The notes beneath the pieces were generated by a model. It ran no database searches and was not told the origin of the DNA. It worked only from the letters and a program-made list of their open reading frames with translations. The translations under genes were made by a program, and so were the position numbers. Shown here one piece after another: positions 17,645 through 26,203 of a stretch of 64,000 bases of DNA (its first letter is position 1; each line of letters begins with the position of its first letter). The DNA is from PALSA-612 sp963791225 (GTDB taxonomy: Bacteria > Actinomycetota > Thermoleophilia > Gaiellales > Gaiellaceae): positions 248,001 through 312,000 of the forward strand of contig CAWBRV010000007.1 of NCBI GenBank assembly GCA_963791225.1, written 5' to 3'.

Positions 17645-19389
17645 GCTGGCGTGACCTGATGTGCGGCGACGTCCGGCCCGAGCACATCGGCCGGCGCATC
17701 GCGCTCGCGGGCTGGGCGAACACGCGCCGCGACCACGGCGGGCTCGTGTTCATCGACCTCCGCGACCGCGCCGGGATCTGCCAGCTCGTCGTCAACCCGG
17801 AGCAGGCGCCCGAGGCCGCGGCGGCCGCACACGAGGTGCGGAACGAGTTCGTGCTCCGCGCCGAGGGCGACGTCGTCGCGCGCGCCCCCGAGGCGGTGAA
17901 CCCGAACCTGCCGACGGGCGACGTCGAGGTGCAGGTCGAGCGGCTCGAGATCGTCTCGCGCTCGACGCCGCTCCCGTTCCAGCTCGACGAGGAGAACGTC
18001 GACGAGACCTTGCGGCTGCGCTACCGCTGGCTCGACCTCCGCCGCGACAAGCTCCAACGCAACATCGGTCTGCGCGCCCAGATGGTCGGGATCATCCGGC
18101 GGACGATGGAGGAGGCGGGCTTCCTCGACATCCAGACGCCGATCCTCTTCAAGCCGACGCCCGAGGGCGCCCGCGACTTCGTCGTCCCGAGCCGCCTGCA
18201 GAAGGGCCGGTTCTTCGCGCTGCCGCAGAGCCCGCAGATCCTCAAGCAGCTGACGATGGTGGCCGGGTTCGACCGCTACTACCAGATCGCGATCTGCTTC
18301 CGCGACGAGGACCTTCGCGCCGACCGTGTGCAGGAGATCACACAGCTCGACGTCGAGATGTCCTTCCCCGACCAGGAGTTCCTGTTCGAGCTGATGGAGG
18401 AGATGTTCGGCCGGATCTGGAGCGACTGCCTCGGCATCGACGTTCCACGCCCGTGGCCGCGGATGACGTTCGCCGAGTCCGATCGCCGCTTCGGCACCGA
18501 CAAGCCCGACACGCGGTTCGCGCTCGAGATCGAGGACGCGACCGGGGCGACGCGCGGCTCGGAGTTCGGCGTCTTCGCCGGCGCGGAGGCGGTGCGCTTC
18601 CTGCGGGTGCCGCGGGCGTTCTCGCGAGCCGAGCTGGCCCGGTTGGAAGAGGTCGCCAAGGAGTGGGGCGCCAAGGGGCTCGCGTACATCGTCCGCGACG
18701 AGGCGGGGGAGGTGCGCTCGCCGATCGTCAAGTTCCTGTCCGAGGCCGAGCTCGGCGCGCTCGCCGTGCAGCCCGGCGAGACGCTGCTCTTCGCCGCCGA
18801 CGAGTGGGCGGCGACGTCACGTGTCCTCTCGGCGCTCCGCCTCCAGCTCGGCCGCGAGCTCGGTCTCGTCGACGAGTCGGCTTTCGAGTTCCTCTGGGTC
18901 ACGGACTTCCCGATGTTCGAGTGGGACGAGGACGAGCAGCGCTTCGGCGCCGTCCACCATCCGTTCACGCGGCCGACTGCGGAGTGGGAGGAGCGGTTCG
19001 CCGACGATCCCCGGGAGGCGCTCGCGCACGCGTACGACATCATCGTGAACGGCAACGAGCTCGGCGGCGGCTCGTTCCGGATCCACGAGCCCGAGATCCA
19101 GACCAGGGTGTTCGACCTGCTGCGGCTGAGCCCCGAGGAGCAGCGCGCCAAGTTCGGCTTCCTGCTCGACGCGCTCGCAATGGGCGCGCCGCCGCACGGC
19201 GGGATCGCGCTCGGCATCGACCGGATGACGATGGTGCTCGCCGGCGAGCCGAACCTCCGCGACGTGATCGCGTTCCCGAAGAATCAGGCGGGCGTCGATC
19301 CGATGAGCGGTGCGCCGTCCGACGTGACGCCGGAGCAGCTCGCCGAACTCGGCCTGCGGATCGTCGCGCCTCCGCAGGCGCAGGGCTAA
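17641..19389 (+). CDS. aspS: aspartyl-tRNA synthetase, bacterial type
   Basis: A 582-aa class IIb synthetase. It has an N-terminal OB-fold anticodon domain (GWANTRRDHGGLVFIDLRDRAG), a catalytic core with FRDEDLRADRVQEITQLDVE (motif 2) and GIALGIDRMTM (motif 3), and the GAD insertion domain at ~290-400, as in bacterial rather than archaeal AspRS. The GTG start overlaps the hisS stop. Whether it is discriminating or also charges Asn-tRNA cannot be read here; no gatCAB genes lie in the window. Confidence 0.96.
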   Translation: MSWRDLMCGDVRPEHIGRRIALAGWANTRRDHGGLVFIDLRDRAGICQLVVNPEQAPEAAAAAHEVRNEFVLRAEGDVVARAPEAVNPNLPTGDVEVQVERLEIVSRSTPLPFQLDEENVDETLRLRYRWLDLRRDKLQRNIGLRAQMVGIIRRTMEEAGFLDIQTPILFKPTPEGARDFVVPSRLQKGRFFALPQSPQILKQLTMVAGFDRYYQIAICFRDEDLRADRVQEITQLDVEMSFPDQEFLFELMEEMFGRIWSDCLGIDVPRPWPRMTFAESDRRFGTDKPDTRFALEIEDATGATRGSEFGVFAGAEAVRFLRVPRAFSRAELARLEEVAKEWGAKGLAYIVRDEAGEVRSPIVKFLSEAELGALAVQPGETLLFAADEWAATSRVLSALRLQLGRELGLVDESAFEFLWVTDFPMFEWDEDEQRFGAVHHPFTRPTAEWEERFADDPREALAHAYDIIVNGNELGGGSFRIHEPEIQTRVFDLLRLSPEEQRAKFGFLLDALAMGAPPHGGIALGIDRMTMVLAGEPNLRDVIAFPKNQAGVDPMSGAPSDVTPEQLAELGLRIVAPPQAQG

Positions 19390-19392
19390 CCT
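19387..19392 (+). promoter_or_regulatory. -10 TAACCT formed by the aspS stop codon
   Basis: The TAA of aspS starts TAACCT, 13 bp before the ATG at 19400. There is no ribosome-binding site in the gap, so the start is leaderless. Confidence 0.55.
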
Positions 19393-19399
19393 TTCGACC

Positions 19400-19729
19400 A
19401 TGGGCGGGTTCACGCCCCGGTTCGCGTTCGAGATCGTCTTCCTCGTCCTGCTCGCGATCGCGTGCGGGCTGGCCGACCTGCGGCCGCTCGTGATCGGGCT
19501 CGTGATGGGCGGCGCCTGGCTCCTGATGACGGGGATCGAGTGGCTCGCCTGGCGCTCGGAGACGACGGTCGACGCGCCGCCGGCGTGGCCGCCGGAGGAC
19601 ACGGGCGCAGCCCTCGACAGCTGGGACATGGACGAGATCCTGGCCCCGCTTCCCGAGGACGACGACTTCGGCGGCTCGACGTCCGTGCTGCCGCCCGGCG
19701 GCGACCACGACGAGTCCGGCGCGCCGTGA
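19400..19729 (+). CDS. small membrane protein with acidic tail
   Basis: A 109-aa protein. Two hydrophobic helices (FAFEIVFLVLLAIACGLADL and LVIGLVMGGAWLLMTGIEWLAW) are followed by a Pro/Asp/Glu-rich cytoplasmic tail. It overlaps the next gene, an exported RlpA-like protein, by 4 nt, so the two are coupled. No family is recognised. Confidence 0.7.
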   Translation: MGGFTPRFAFEIVFLVLLAIACGLADLRPLVIGLVMGGAWLLMTGIEWLAWRSETTVDAPPAWPPEDTGAALDSWDMDEILAPLPEDDDFGGSTSVLPPGGDHDESGAP

Positions 19730-20139
19730 CGTCGACGTTCGGCCAGCGCACGCTCGCGCTCGCGGCGGCGGCGATGCTCGCCGGCGTCCTCGCCCTCGCC
19801 GTGGCACATCAGAACGGCACCGAGGCGAAGGCGGCCGGCGCAGAGCCAGCGGTCGGGGCGGGAACCGGCTGGTACCACGCGGTCGCCGGCGTCAAGGTCA
19901 TCCGCAGCCGGCACTCGAACTGCGGCTGGCTGCTCGAACCGCGGACGCTCGGCGTCGTCCACCCCGTGCTCCCTTGCGGCGCGAAGCTGTTTGTCGAGTT
20001 CGAGGGGAAGCGCGTCTACACGCAGGTCGTCGACCGCGGCCCGGTCCCGGCGGCTGTCGACTTCGACCTCACCGCCGCGCTCGCCGAGCGCATGGGCCTC
20101 GCAGGCACACGCGACGTGCGCTGGGCCTTTGCCCGTTAG
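19726..20139 (+). CDS. exported RlpA-like double-psi beta-barrel protein
   Basis: 137 aa from the GTG at 19726, which overlaps the previous stop. An N-terminal signal/anchor segment (RTLALAAAAMLAGVLALAVA) is followed by one DPBB domain. Family marks are HPVLPCGAKLFVEFEGK and TQVVDRGPVPAAVDFDLTAALAERMGL, as in RlpA and related cell-wall proteins. The lytic Asp (VDRGP) is kept, so a role in peptidoglycan turnover is plausible but unproven. Confidence 0.8.
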   Translation: MTSTFGQRTLALAAAAMLAGVLALAVAHQNGTEAKAAGAEPAVGAGTGWYHAVAGVKVIRSRHSNCGWLLEPRTLGVVHPVLPCGAKLFVEFEGKRVYTQVVDRGPVPAAVDFDLTAALAERMGLAGTRDVRWAFAR

Positions 20140-20342
20140 GAGAAGCGTGCTCCACCCTGCCGATGACCTGCGACCTAGTGAACCTGGCGAACCAGGTGGG
20201 ATCCCTGCGAGCCTTCGGCAACGCCTAGAGCCCGACGCGGGTTCCCTTTCACGTCGTGTTGGTTCAACTGTGCGGCCGCCGATCACGCACAGGGTCGAGC
20301 ACGTGGGCTCACTGTAACCGCTTGGCCGCGTACTCTGGCCGG
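20140..20342 (+). other. 203-bp gap with several hairpins
   Basis: No ORF is supported. The strongest feature is ACCTGG-CGAA-CCAGGT at 20182-20197, a perfect 6-bp stem with a CGAA loop. GGGATCCC and GCC-TTC-GGC follow within 30 bases. No known riboswitch, tRNA or SRP RNA core is recognised. The mnmA -10 lies at its right end. Confidence 0.4.
20331..20336 (+). promoter_or_regulatory. -10 TACTCT of mnmA
   Basis: TACTCT begins 12 bp before the ATG at 20343, which is leaderless spacing. Confidence 0.5.
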
Positions 20343-21596
20343 ATGGTGGACGTCTTCGGCGATGCGACGCGGCGCGGCGACTGGGCGTCGGTTCGGCTGC
20401 GGATCGACGGTGAGCGGATCGTCGACGCCGATGCGGGCGGGCTGTCCGAGGATCTGCGCGGGCTGTCGTTGCTCGAGGCGGCGGCCGTGCCGGGGGACGA
20501 CCTCGCGACCGACGCGCTCGCGGCGGCGATCGGGCCGGTCTTCCGGACCGGGGCGTCGTCCACCCGTACGGCGGTCGCGATGAGCGGCGGAGTCGACAGC
20601 GCTGTGGCGCTCCTCCGCGCCGGGCCCGACGCGCTCGGCGTCACGCTCCGGCTCTGGGTGGACCCCGAGGCGCCCGACACCGAGCGCGCGTGCTGCTCGT
20701 CCACCTCGGTGCTCGCGGCGCGCCGGCTCTGCCACGAGCGTGGCCTCCCGCACGTCACGCTCGACCTGCGCGAGGAGTTCCGGCGCGCGGTCGTCGAGCC
20801 GTTCGTCCGCGGCTACGCGCGCGGCGAGACGCCCAACCCCTGCACGCGCTGCAACGGCGGCTTCCGGTTCGCCGAGCTTCTCGCCTTCGCCCACCGCGCC
20901 GGCGCCGCACGCCTCGCGACCGGGCATTACGCGCGCATCGTCGAGCGCGGCGGCCGGCTCCTGCTCGCGCGGGCCGCCGACCCGGAGAAGGACCAGTCCT
21001 ACATGCTCGCGGGTCTCGCGCCTCGCCTGCTCGAGCGGGTCGTGTTCCCGCTCGGCGGGCAGACGAAGGCCGAGACGCGGGCAGAGGCCGAGCGGGCCGG
21101 GCTTGCCGCAGCGTCGCGCGCCGAGAGCCAGGAGGCGTGCTTCCTCGGCGGCGACGACTATCGCGCCTTCCTCGAGCGCCGCGGCCTGCGCCGCGAGCCG
21201 GGCGCGGTCGTCGACGCGACCGGCAGCCGACTCGGATCGCACGACGGGTACTGGCGGTTCACACCGGGCCAGCGGAAGGGGATCGGCGTCGTAGCCGACG
21301 AGCCGCTCTACGCGCTGCGGACAAGCGCGGCCACGAACACGGTCGTCGTCGGTCCACGCGGCGCCCTCGCGCGCGAACGCGTCACCGTGCGCGGGCGCCT
21401 CCACGCGCCCGTCGCCCGGGTCGAGGCGAAGCTCCGTTACCGCTCGCCGGCCGTGCCTGCGACCGTCGAGCCCACCGCACGCGGCTTCCGGCTCTCCCTC
21501 GACGAGCCCGCCTACGGCGTCGCTCCCGGCCAGGCGGCCGTGCTCTACGAGGACGACGCCGTCGTCGGCTCCGGAACAGTCCTCGCGGCGGCATAG
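20343..21596 (+). CDS. mnmA: tRNA 2-thiouridine(34) synthase MnmA with N-terminal extension
   Basis: 417 aa. Residues ~76-417 are MnmA: the PP-loop AMSGGVDSAVALL, the two catalytic cysteines in NPCTRCNGGF and SQEACFLGGDDY, and the tRNA-binding DKDQSYML-like PEKDQSYMLAGL. It adds sulfur to U34 of Lys, Glu and Gln tRNAs. Residues 1-75 are extra. LRIDGERIVDADAGG...GLSLLEAAAVPGDDLATDAL resembles the IscU/NifU scaffold pattern (I-G-x-I-x-D-A ... G-x-S-L-x-E-A) but without its cysteines. The leaderless ATG at 20343 includes this domain. Confidence 0.92.
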   Translation: MVDVFGDATRRGDWASVRLRIDGERIVDADAGGLSEDLRGLSLLEAAAVPGDDLATDALAAAIGPVFRTGASSTRTAVAMSGGVDSAVALLRAGPDALGVTLRLWVDPEAPDTERACCSSTSVLAARRLCHERGLPHVTLDLREEFRRAVVEPFVRGYARGETPNPCTRCNGGFRFAELLAFAHRAGAARLATGHYARIVERGGRLLLARAADPEKDQSYMLAGLAPRLLERVVFPLGGQTKAETRAEAERAGLAAASRAESQEACFLGGDDYRAFLERRGLRREPGAVVDATGSRLGSHDGYWRFTPGQRKGIGVVADEPLYALRTSAATNTVVVGPRGALARERVTVRGRLHAPVARVEAKLRYRSPAVPATVEPTARGFRLSLDEPAYGVAPGQAAVLYEDDAVVGSGTVLAAA

Positions 21597-21599
21597 AAT
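21594..21599 (+). promoter_or_regulatory. -10 TAGAAT formed by the mnmA stop codon
   Basis: The TAG of mnmA is the first half of TAGAAT, 12 bp before the ATG at 21606. Confidence 0.55.
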
Positions 21600-21605
21600 C
21601 GGCCC

Positions 21606-22082
21606 ATGACGCTCGCGGTGACCACGAGTCAGGCGCTCGACATCGTGCTCGCGATCTTCCTCATCGTCGTCGGGCTCGCGATCGGGTACGCGTTCTGGCG
21701 GCTCGGTCTCCTCTTCTCGCAGCTCCGGACGACGGTGCAGCACACGGAGGAGGAGGTACTGCCGGTGATCAACAAGACCGGTGGCACGCTCGACCGCGTC
21801 AACACCGAACTCGACAAACTCGACGTCATGACGGACAGCGCCGTCGAGGCCGTGACCGCGATGGACCGGGCCATCCGGGCCGTCTCGGCCGTCGTCACGG
21901 CGCCGATCGAGGCGCTTGCCGGCCTCGCGACCGCCTTCCGCCACGGCGTTTCCTCGCTGATCGCGCACCGTGACGTCGACGAGGCCGTTCGGACGGCGAA
22001 GGAAGCCGGAACACGCCGCATGACCGATCTCGCCGACGAGCTCGACGACGCCGGTCGCCGCCCCGGCGACAGCGCGCGCTGA
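21606..22082 (+). CDS. DUF948-type membrane protein
   Basis: A 158-aa protein with one N-terminal membrane helix (ALDIVLAIFLIVVGLAIGYAFWRLG) and a long amphipathic, coiled-coil-like region (QHTEEEVLPVINKTGGTLDRVNTELDKLD). This is the layout of the DUF948 family seen next to alaS in many Gram-positives. Function unknown. It has its own leaderless -10 and lies directly before alaS. Confidence 0.75.
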   Translation: MTLAVTTSQALDIVLAIFLIVVGLAIGYAFWRLGLLFSQLRTTVQHTEEEVLPVINKTGGTLDRVNTELDKLDVMTDSAVEAVTAMDRAIRAVSAVVTAPIEALAGLATAFRHGVSSLIAHRDVDEAVRTAKEAGTRRMTDLADELDDAGRRPGDSAR

Positions 22083-22091
22083 GCTCCGGCC

Positions 22092-22097
22092 TAGAAT
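22092..22097 (+). promoter_or_regulatory. -10 TAGAAT of alaS
   Basis: TAGAAT begins 13 bp before the GTG at 22105. There is no Shine-Dalgarno sequence in the gap. Confidence 0.55.
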
Positions 22098-22104
22098 CGA
22101 AGCC

Positions 22105-24624
22105 GTGCGCACGACCGTCGAGCTCCGTCAGGGCTACCGCGCCTTCTTCGAGTCGAAGGGCCACACGTTCGTCCCCTCGGCCTCGCTGATCCCGCGCGCA
22201 GACGACCGCTCGACCCTGCTGATCTCGGCCGGGATGCAGCCGCTGATGCCGTATTTCCTCGGCCGTGAGCAGCCGCCGGCGCCGCTCCTGACGACGGTGC
22301 AGAAGGTGTTTCGCACTCCGGACATCGACGAGGTCGGGCTCGACGGCTACCACCTGACCTTCTTCGAGATGCTCGGCAACTTCTCGTTCGGCCAGTACTT
22401 CAAGGACGGCGCGATCGAGTTCGCCTGGGAGTTCATGTTCGAGCACATGAAGCTCGACCTCGACAGGATCTGGGTGAGCGTGTTCGCGGGCGACCCGGAG
22501 CTCGGCCTCGACGAGGACGAGGTCGCCGTGGCGGCCTGGGAGCGGATCGGCATGCCGCCCGAGCGGATCGTCCGTCTGCCCCGCGCGGACAACTTCTGGT
22601 CGGTCGGCGGCCCCGGACCGTGCGGTCCCGACTCCGAGATGTTCTTCGACTGGGGCCCGGAGACCGGTTGCGGCCGCCCCGAATGTCAGCCCGGCTGCGA
22701 GTGCGAGCGGTTCCTCGAGTTCTGGAACCTCGTCTTCATGGAGTTCGAGCTGCACGCCGACGGCTCGCTGACGCCCCTTCCGAAGCAGAACATCGACACC
22801 GGCCTCGGGCTCGAGCGCGGGGCGCGTGTCCTGCAGCAGGTCGACTCCGTGTACGACACCGACGGCTACCAGGCGATCATGGCCTGGATCGCCGCCGAGT
22901 CGGGGGTCGCGTACGGCGACACGCCGGAGGCGACGAAGGCGCACCGCATCCTCGCCGACCACGGCCGCGGGCTGACCTTCCTCGCCTCGGAGGGCGTTGT
23001 CCCGTCCAACGAGGGACGCGGCTACGTCATGCGCCGGATCGCGCGGCGTGCCGTCCAGCAGGCGGGCCGCATCGGGCTCGACCCGCCCTTCCTGTCGGGT
23101 CTCGCCGACGTCGTCGTCGAGCAGATGGGCGAGGCGTATCCCGAGCTGCCCGAGCACCGCGCCGAGATCCACCGGATCCTGACCGCCGAGGAGGAGAGCT
23201 TCTCGCGGACGCTCTCGCGTGGCACGCGCCTCTTCGAGGAGGTCGCGACCGGGGGCGAGGACATCTCGGGTGCGGACGCGTTCCTGCTCCACGACACCTA
23301 CGGGTTCCCGTTCGAGCTGACGCAGGAGCTCGCCCGCGAGCGCGGCCTGGCCGTCGACGAGGACGAGTTCCGGCGCCTGATGGAGGAGCAGCGGGAGCGG
23401 TCACGCTCGGCGGGCGGCTTCGAGGTCGGCCTCGCCGGCGAGCGCCCGACCGAGTTCGTCGGCTACGAGAAGACCGACGTGCTGACGGCGATCTCGGCGC
23501 TCGAGCCGCGCGAGGACGGGCTTTTCGACGCCAAGCTCCACGAGTCTCCCTTCTATCCCGAGGGGGGCGGCCAGGTCTCCGACACCGGCTGGATCGAGCA
23601 CGAGGAGACCGGCGCGCGCGCCGAGCTCGTGCGCGCGACACGGGTCGGCGACGACCAGGTGCTCACCTTCCGTGGCGAGGGGTTCGCGGTCGGCGACCGT
23701 GTGCGCGCCGTCGTCCCCTGGTCGCACCGCTTCCCGACGATGGCGAACCACACGGCGACGCACCTTCTCCATCAGGCGCTCCGAGACGTCCTCGGCACGC
23801 ACGTGAAGCAGGCGGGCTCGGCGGTGCGGCCGGACAAGCTCCGCTTCGACTTCACGCACCAGGAGGCGCTGACCTCGGAGGAGCGCCACCGCGTCGAGGA
23901 GATCGTCAACCGGAAGGTCTTCGAGAACCTGCCCGTCCGTTGGTTCGTGACCACGCAGGACGAGGCGAAGAAGCTCGGCGCGATGATGCTGTTCGGCGAG
24001 AAGTACGGCGACGAGGTGCGCGTGATCGAGATCCCCGGCTTCTCGACCGAGCTGTGCGGCGGCACGCACGTCCGCTGGACGGCCGAGATCGGCCCGTTCG
24101 CGATCCTGTCGGAGAGCTCCGTCGGCGCCGGCGCCCGGCGCATCGAGGCGGTCACGTCCGGCGAGGCCTACGCGCTCCTCCACGGCCGCTCGCACGAGGC
24201 GGACGAGTTGCGCGTCGAGCTCGAGCGCGTGCGCCGCGAGCAGAAGAAGCAACCGGCGGCGGCCTCGGCGGCCGAGGACGAGCTCGACGTCCGCTACGAG
24301 GACGGGAGCGTCGCGGTGATCGAGGTCAAGCAGTCGACGACGCCGCTCCGGGATCTCTCCGACCGGATCAAGCAGCAGCGCAAGGTCGGCGCCGTCCTCC
24401 TCGGCGCGCGGGTCGACGGCCGCGTGCAGCTCGTGCTCAACATCGACAAGGGGCTCGTCGAGCGCGGCCTCGACGCGGCGCAGGTGATCCGTGAGATCGC
24501 CGGACTCGTGAGCGGCGGCGGGGGAGGCCGCGCCGACTTCGCCGAGGCGGGGGGCAGGGAGCCCGAGAAGCTCGGCGACGCGCTCGACGCCGGGCAACAG
24601 CTGCTCGTCGCCGCGCTTTCGTGA
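22105..24624 (+). CDS. alaS: alanyl-tRNA synthetase
   Basis: An 839-aa class II synthetase. The N-terminal catalytic domain starts TVELRQGYRAFFESKGHTFVPSASLIP. The editing domain carries HTATHLLHQALRDVLG and CGGTHVRWTAEIG, which hold the zinc and editing residues. The C-terminal C-Ala/DHHA1 region ends VSGGGGGRADFAEAGG. Length is slightly below the usual 870. The GTG start is supported by the leaderless -10. The stop overlaps ruvX by 4 nt, the usual alaS-ruvX order. Confidence 0.97.
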   Translation: MRTTVELRQGYRAFFESKGHTFVPSASLIPRADDRSTLLISAGMQPLMPYFLGREQPPAPLLTTVQKVFRTPDIDEVGLDGYHLTFFEMLGNFSFGQYFKDGAIEFAWEFMFEHMKLDLDRIWVSVFAGDPELGLDEDEVAVAAWERIGMPPERIVRLPRADNFWSVGGPGPCGPDSEMFFDWGPETGCGRPECQPGCECERFLEFWNLVFMEFELHADGSLTPLPKQNIDTGLGLERGARVLQQVDSVYDTDGYQAIMAWIAAESGVAYGDTPEATKAHRILADHGRGLTFLASEGVVPSNEGRGYVMRRIARRAVQQAGRIGLDPPFLSGLADVVVEQMGEAYPELPEHRAEIHRILTAEEESFSRTLSRGTRLFEEVATGGEDISGADAFLLHDTYGFPFELTQELARERGLAVDEDEFRRLMEEQRERSRSAGGFEVGLAGERPTEFVGYEKTDVLTAISALEPREDGLFDAKLHESPFYPEGGGQVSDTGWIEHEETGARAELVRATRVGDDQVLTFRGEGFAVGDRVRAVVPWSHRFPTMANHTATHLLHQALRDVLGTHVKQAGSAVRPDKLRFDFTHQEALTSEERHRVEEIVNRKVFENLPVRWFVTTQDEAKKLGAMMLFGEKYGDEVRVIEIPGFSTELCGGTHVRWTAEIGPFAILSESSVGAGARRIEAVTSGEAYALLHGRSHEADELRVELERVRREQKKQPAAASAAEDELDVRYEDGSVAVIEVKQSTTPLRDLSDRIKQQRKVGAVLLGARVDGRVQLVLNIDKGLVERGLDAAQVIREIAGLVSGGGGGRADFAEAGGREPEKLGDALDAGQQLLVAALS

Positions 24625-24992
24625 AGGTGCTCGCGCTCGACTACGGCTCGGCGCGCACGGGCGTGGCAGTCTCGGATCCGACCGGGACGATCGCCAGGCC
24701 GCTCGGTGTCGTCGAGCAGGTCGGAACTGACGCCGGCCTCGCGCGGCTCCGCACGCTAATCGCCGAGGAGGAGCCCGATCGGGTCGTCGTCGGCCTGCCG
24801 CTGACGCTGAAGGGCGCGCACGGCAATCAGGCGCAGGAGACGGAGCGCTTCGCCGACACGCTGCGCGCCGCGGTCGAGTGCCCGGTCGAGCTCTTCGACG
24901 AGCGGTTCACGTCCGTGCTCGCGGACGGCGACGACGCGCGCGCCGCGGCCCATCTCCTGACGACCTATCTCGAATGGTTGCGCGCCGGCTAG
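24621..24992 (+). CDS. ruvX: Holliday-junction resolvase-like / pre-16S rRNA nuclease
   Basis: A 123-aa YqgF/RuvX RNase H-fold protein. It has MKVLALDYGSARTGVAVSD (first catalytic Asp), VVVGLPLTLKG and LFDERFTSVLA (second acidic residue). It is thought to process the 5' end of 16S rRNA. Start GTG is coupled to alaS. Its 3' end overlaps mltG by 19 nt. Confidence 0.92.
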   Translation: MKVLALDYGSARTGVAVSDPTGTIARPLGVVEQVGTDAGLARLRTLIAEEEPDRVVVGLPLTLKGAHGNQAQETERFADTLRAAVECPVELFDERFTSVLADGDDARAAAHLLTTYLEWLRAG

Positions 24993-25801
24993 CGCTCGCC
25001 GCGGCTGCGAGCGCGGTGGTGGTGATCGCGGGTTGCGGCAGTTCGGCGAAGCCGAAGCCGACCGTCCCGGCCGGCCCGAAGGTCCTGCACATCGTCTTCC
25101 CGGAAGGCTTCACGCGGGCGGAGATGGCGCAGCGGATCGACGCGGTGAAGAAGATCGCGACGCAGAAGCGCCACGTGACGCCGCGGATCACGTCTTCCGG
25201 CTACCTGGCCGCGACCGCGTCGTCTGAGCTCCCCGGCCTGTACGCCGGTGACGGCAAGCGCCGGTCGCTCGAGGGCTTCCTGTTCCCGGCCAAGTACGCG
25301 TTCTTCTCGAACGAGACCGCGCGGCACTTCGTTGACCGGCAGACCGGAGCGCTGAAGCTCGCGTTCCGCCACGTGAACATGAGCTACGCGAAGTCGAAGA
25401 ACCTGACGCGCTACGACGTCCTGATCATCGCCTCGATGATCGAGCGCGAAGTCGTCGTGCCGTCCGAGCGGCGCCTCGTCGCGGCCGTGATCTACAACCG
25501 GCTGCACCAGCACGTCCCGATCGGGATCGACGCTGCCCTTCGCTACGGCCTGAACATTCCCCCGACCCAGTCGATCACGCAGTCGGAGCTCGCCTCGAAC
25601 TCGCCGTACAACGTCCGCAAGTTCCGCGGGCTGCCGCCGACGCCGATCGGCAACCCCGGCCTCGCGTCGATCCAGGCCGCCGCGCACCCCGCGCACGTCG
25701 ACTACCTCTACTACGCACGGAAGAAGGACAAGCGGCACCACTTCTTCACTTCGAGCTACTCGGCCTTCCAGCAGTTCCTCGCGGCCAACGGCTACGGCTG
25801 A
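24974..25801 (+). CDS. mltG: endolytic murein transglycosylase (YceG-like)
   Basis: 275 aa from the ATG at 24974. The N terminus VARRLALAAAASAVVVIAGCGSS ends in a lipobox-like LAGC-type site, whereas MltG is usually anchored by a membrane helix. The catalytic region is LIIASMIEREVVVPSERRLVAAVIYNRL with the key Glu in IERE. The C-terminal GLPPTPIGNPGLASIQAAAHP is a family signature. It cuts nascent glycan strands at the membrane. It is short for the family because the LysM-like part is reduced. It overlaps ruvX, and its 3' end overlaps the convergent HTH gene by 10 nt. Confidence 0.9.
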   Translation: MVARRLALAAAASAVVVIAGCGSSAKPKPTVPAGPKVLHIVFPEGFTRAEMAQRIDAVKKIATQKRHVTPRITSSGYLAATASSELPGLYAGDGKRRSLEGFLFPAKYAFFSNETARHFVDRQTGALKLAFRHVNMSYAKSKNLTRYDVLIIASMIEREVVVPSERRLVAAVIYNRLHQHVPIGIDAALRYGLNIPPTQSITQSELASNSPYNVRKFRGLPPTPIGNPGLASIQAAAHPAHVDYLYYARKKDKRHHFFTSSYSAFQQFLAANGYG

Positions 25802-26142
25802 TCCGGAGGCGGCGACCCGAACTCGAGGGTCCCGAGCCGATACCCCGGCCCCAGTGATGCCCCGCGCTTCACGACCTCCCGGTTGATCGCCGCCTGCTCT
25901 CGGCTGACCGTCGTCTTCGCGAGGTGGTTCGTCCACTGGCGGCTGATGCCGAGCGCTTCCGCCATCTCCGCCACCGACACACTGATCGCGCGGCCCCGTT
26001 CGAGCAGCGCCTGGACGTCCGCGCGCCAGCGGCGCTGCTCCTCCGCCGCTCGCTCGGCCGCGGCGCGCTCGTCCGCGAGGCCGGCGAGCACGGCCTCGCG
26101 CTCGGTTTCCAACACGTGTTTCGCCTGCTCGATCTCACCCAT
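25792..26142 (-). CDS. coiled-coil protein with helix-turn-helix
   Basis: A 116-aa protein. Residues ~1-45 are charged and coiled-coil-like (EQAKHVLETEREAVLAGLADERAAAERAAEEQRRW), and residues ~55-80 form a HTH (VSVAEMAEALGISRQWTNHLAK). It is probably a small DNA-binding regulator. The target is not evident. It is one of two minus-strand genes inserted between mltG and aroE. Confidence 0.65.
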   Translation of the reverse strand: MGEIEQAKHVLETEREAVLAGLADERAAAERAAEEQRRWRADVQALLERGRAISVSVAEMAEALGISRQWTNHLAKTTVSREQAAINREVVKRGASLGPGYRLGTLEFGSPPPDQP

Positions 26143-26177
26143 GTCAACAGACGTTACACGCGGTCAACCCTCTTTGC

Positions 26178-26190
26178 GGTGCCTGGCACC
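26178..26190. repeat. palindrome GGTGCCTGGCACC
   Basis: A perfect 13-bp palindrome with a central T in the 61-bp gap between the HTH and DUF1003 genes. A half copy (GGCACCTGGCACC) occurs near 36650, just before a small membrane ORF. Confidence 0.4.
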
Positions 26191-26203
26191 TGCTGGCACG
26201 ACG

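Noticed and set aside
20150..20240. Stretch with GTGAACCTGG and a stem, reminiscent of SRP RNA
   Set aside because: The GGAAG and AGCAGC apical motifs of SRP RNA are absent.
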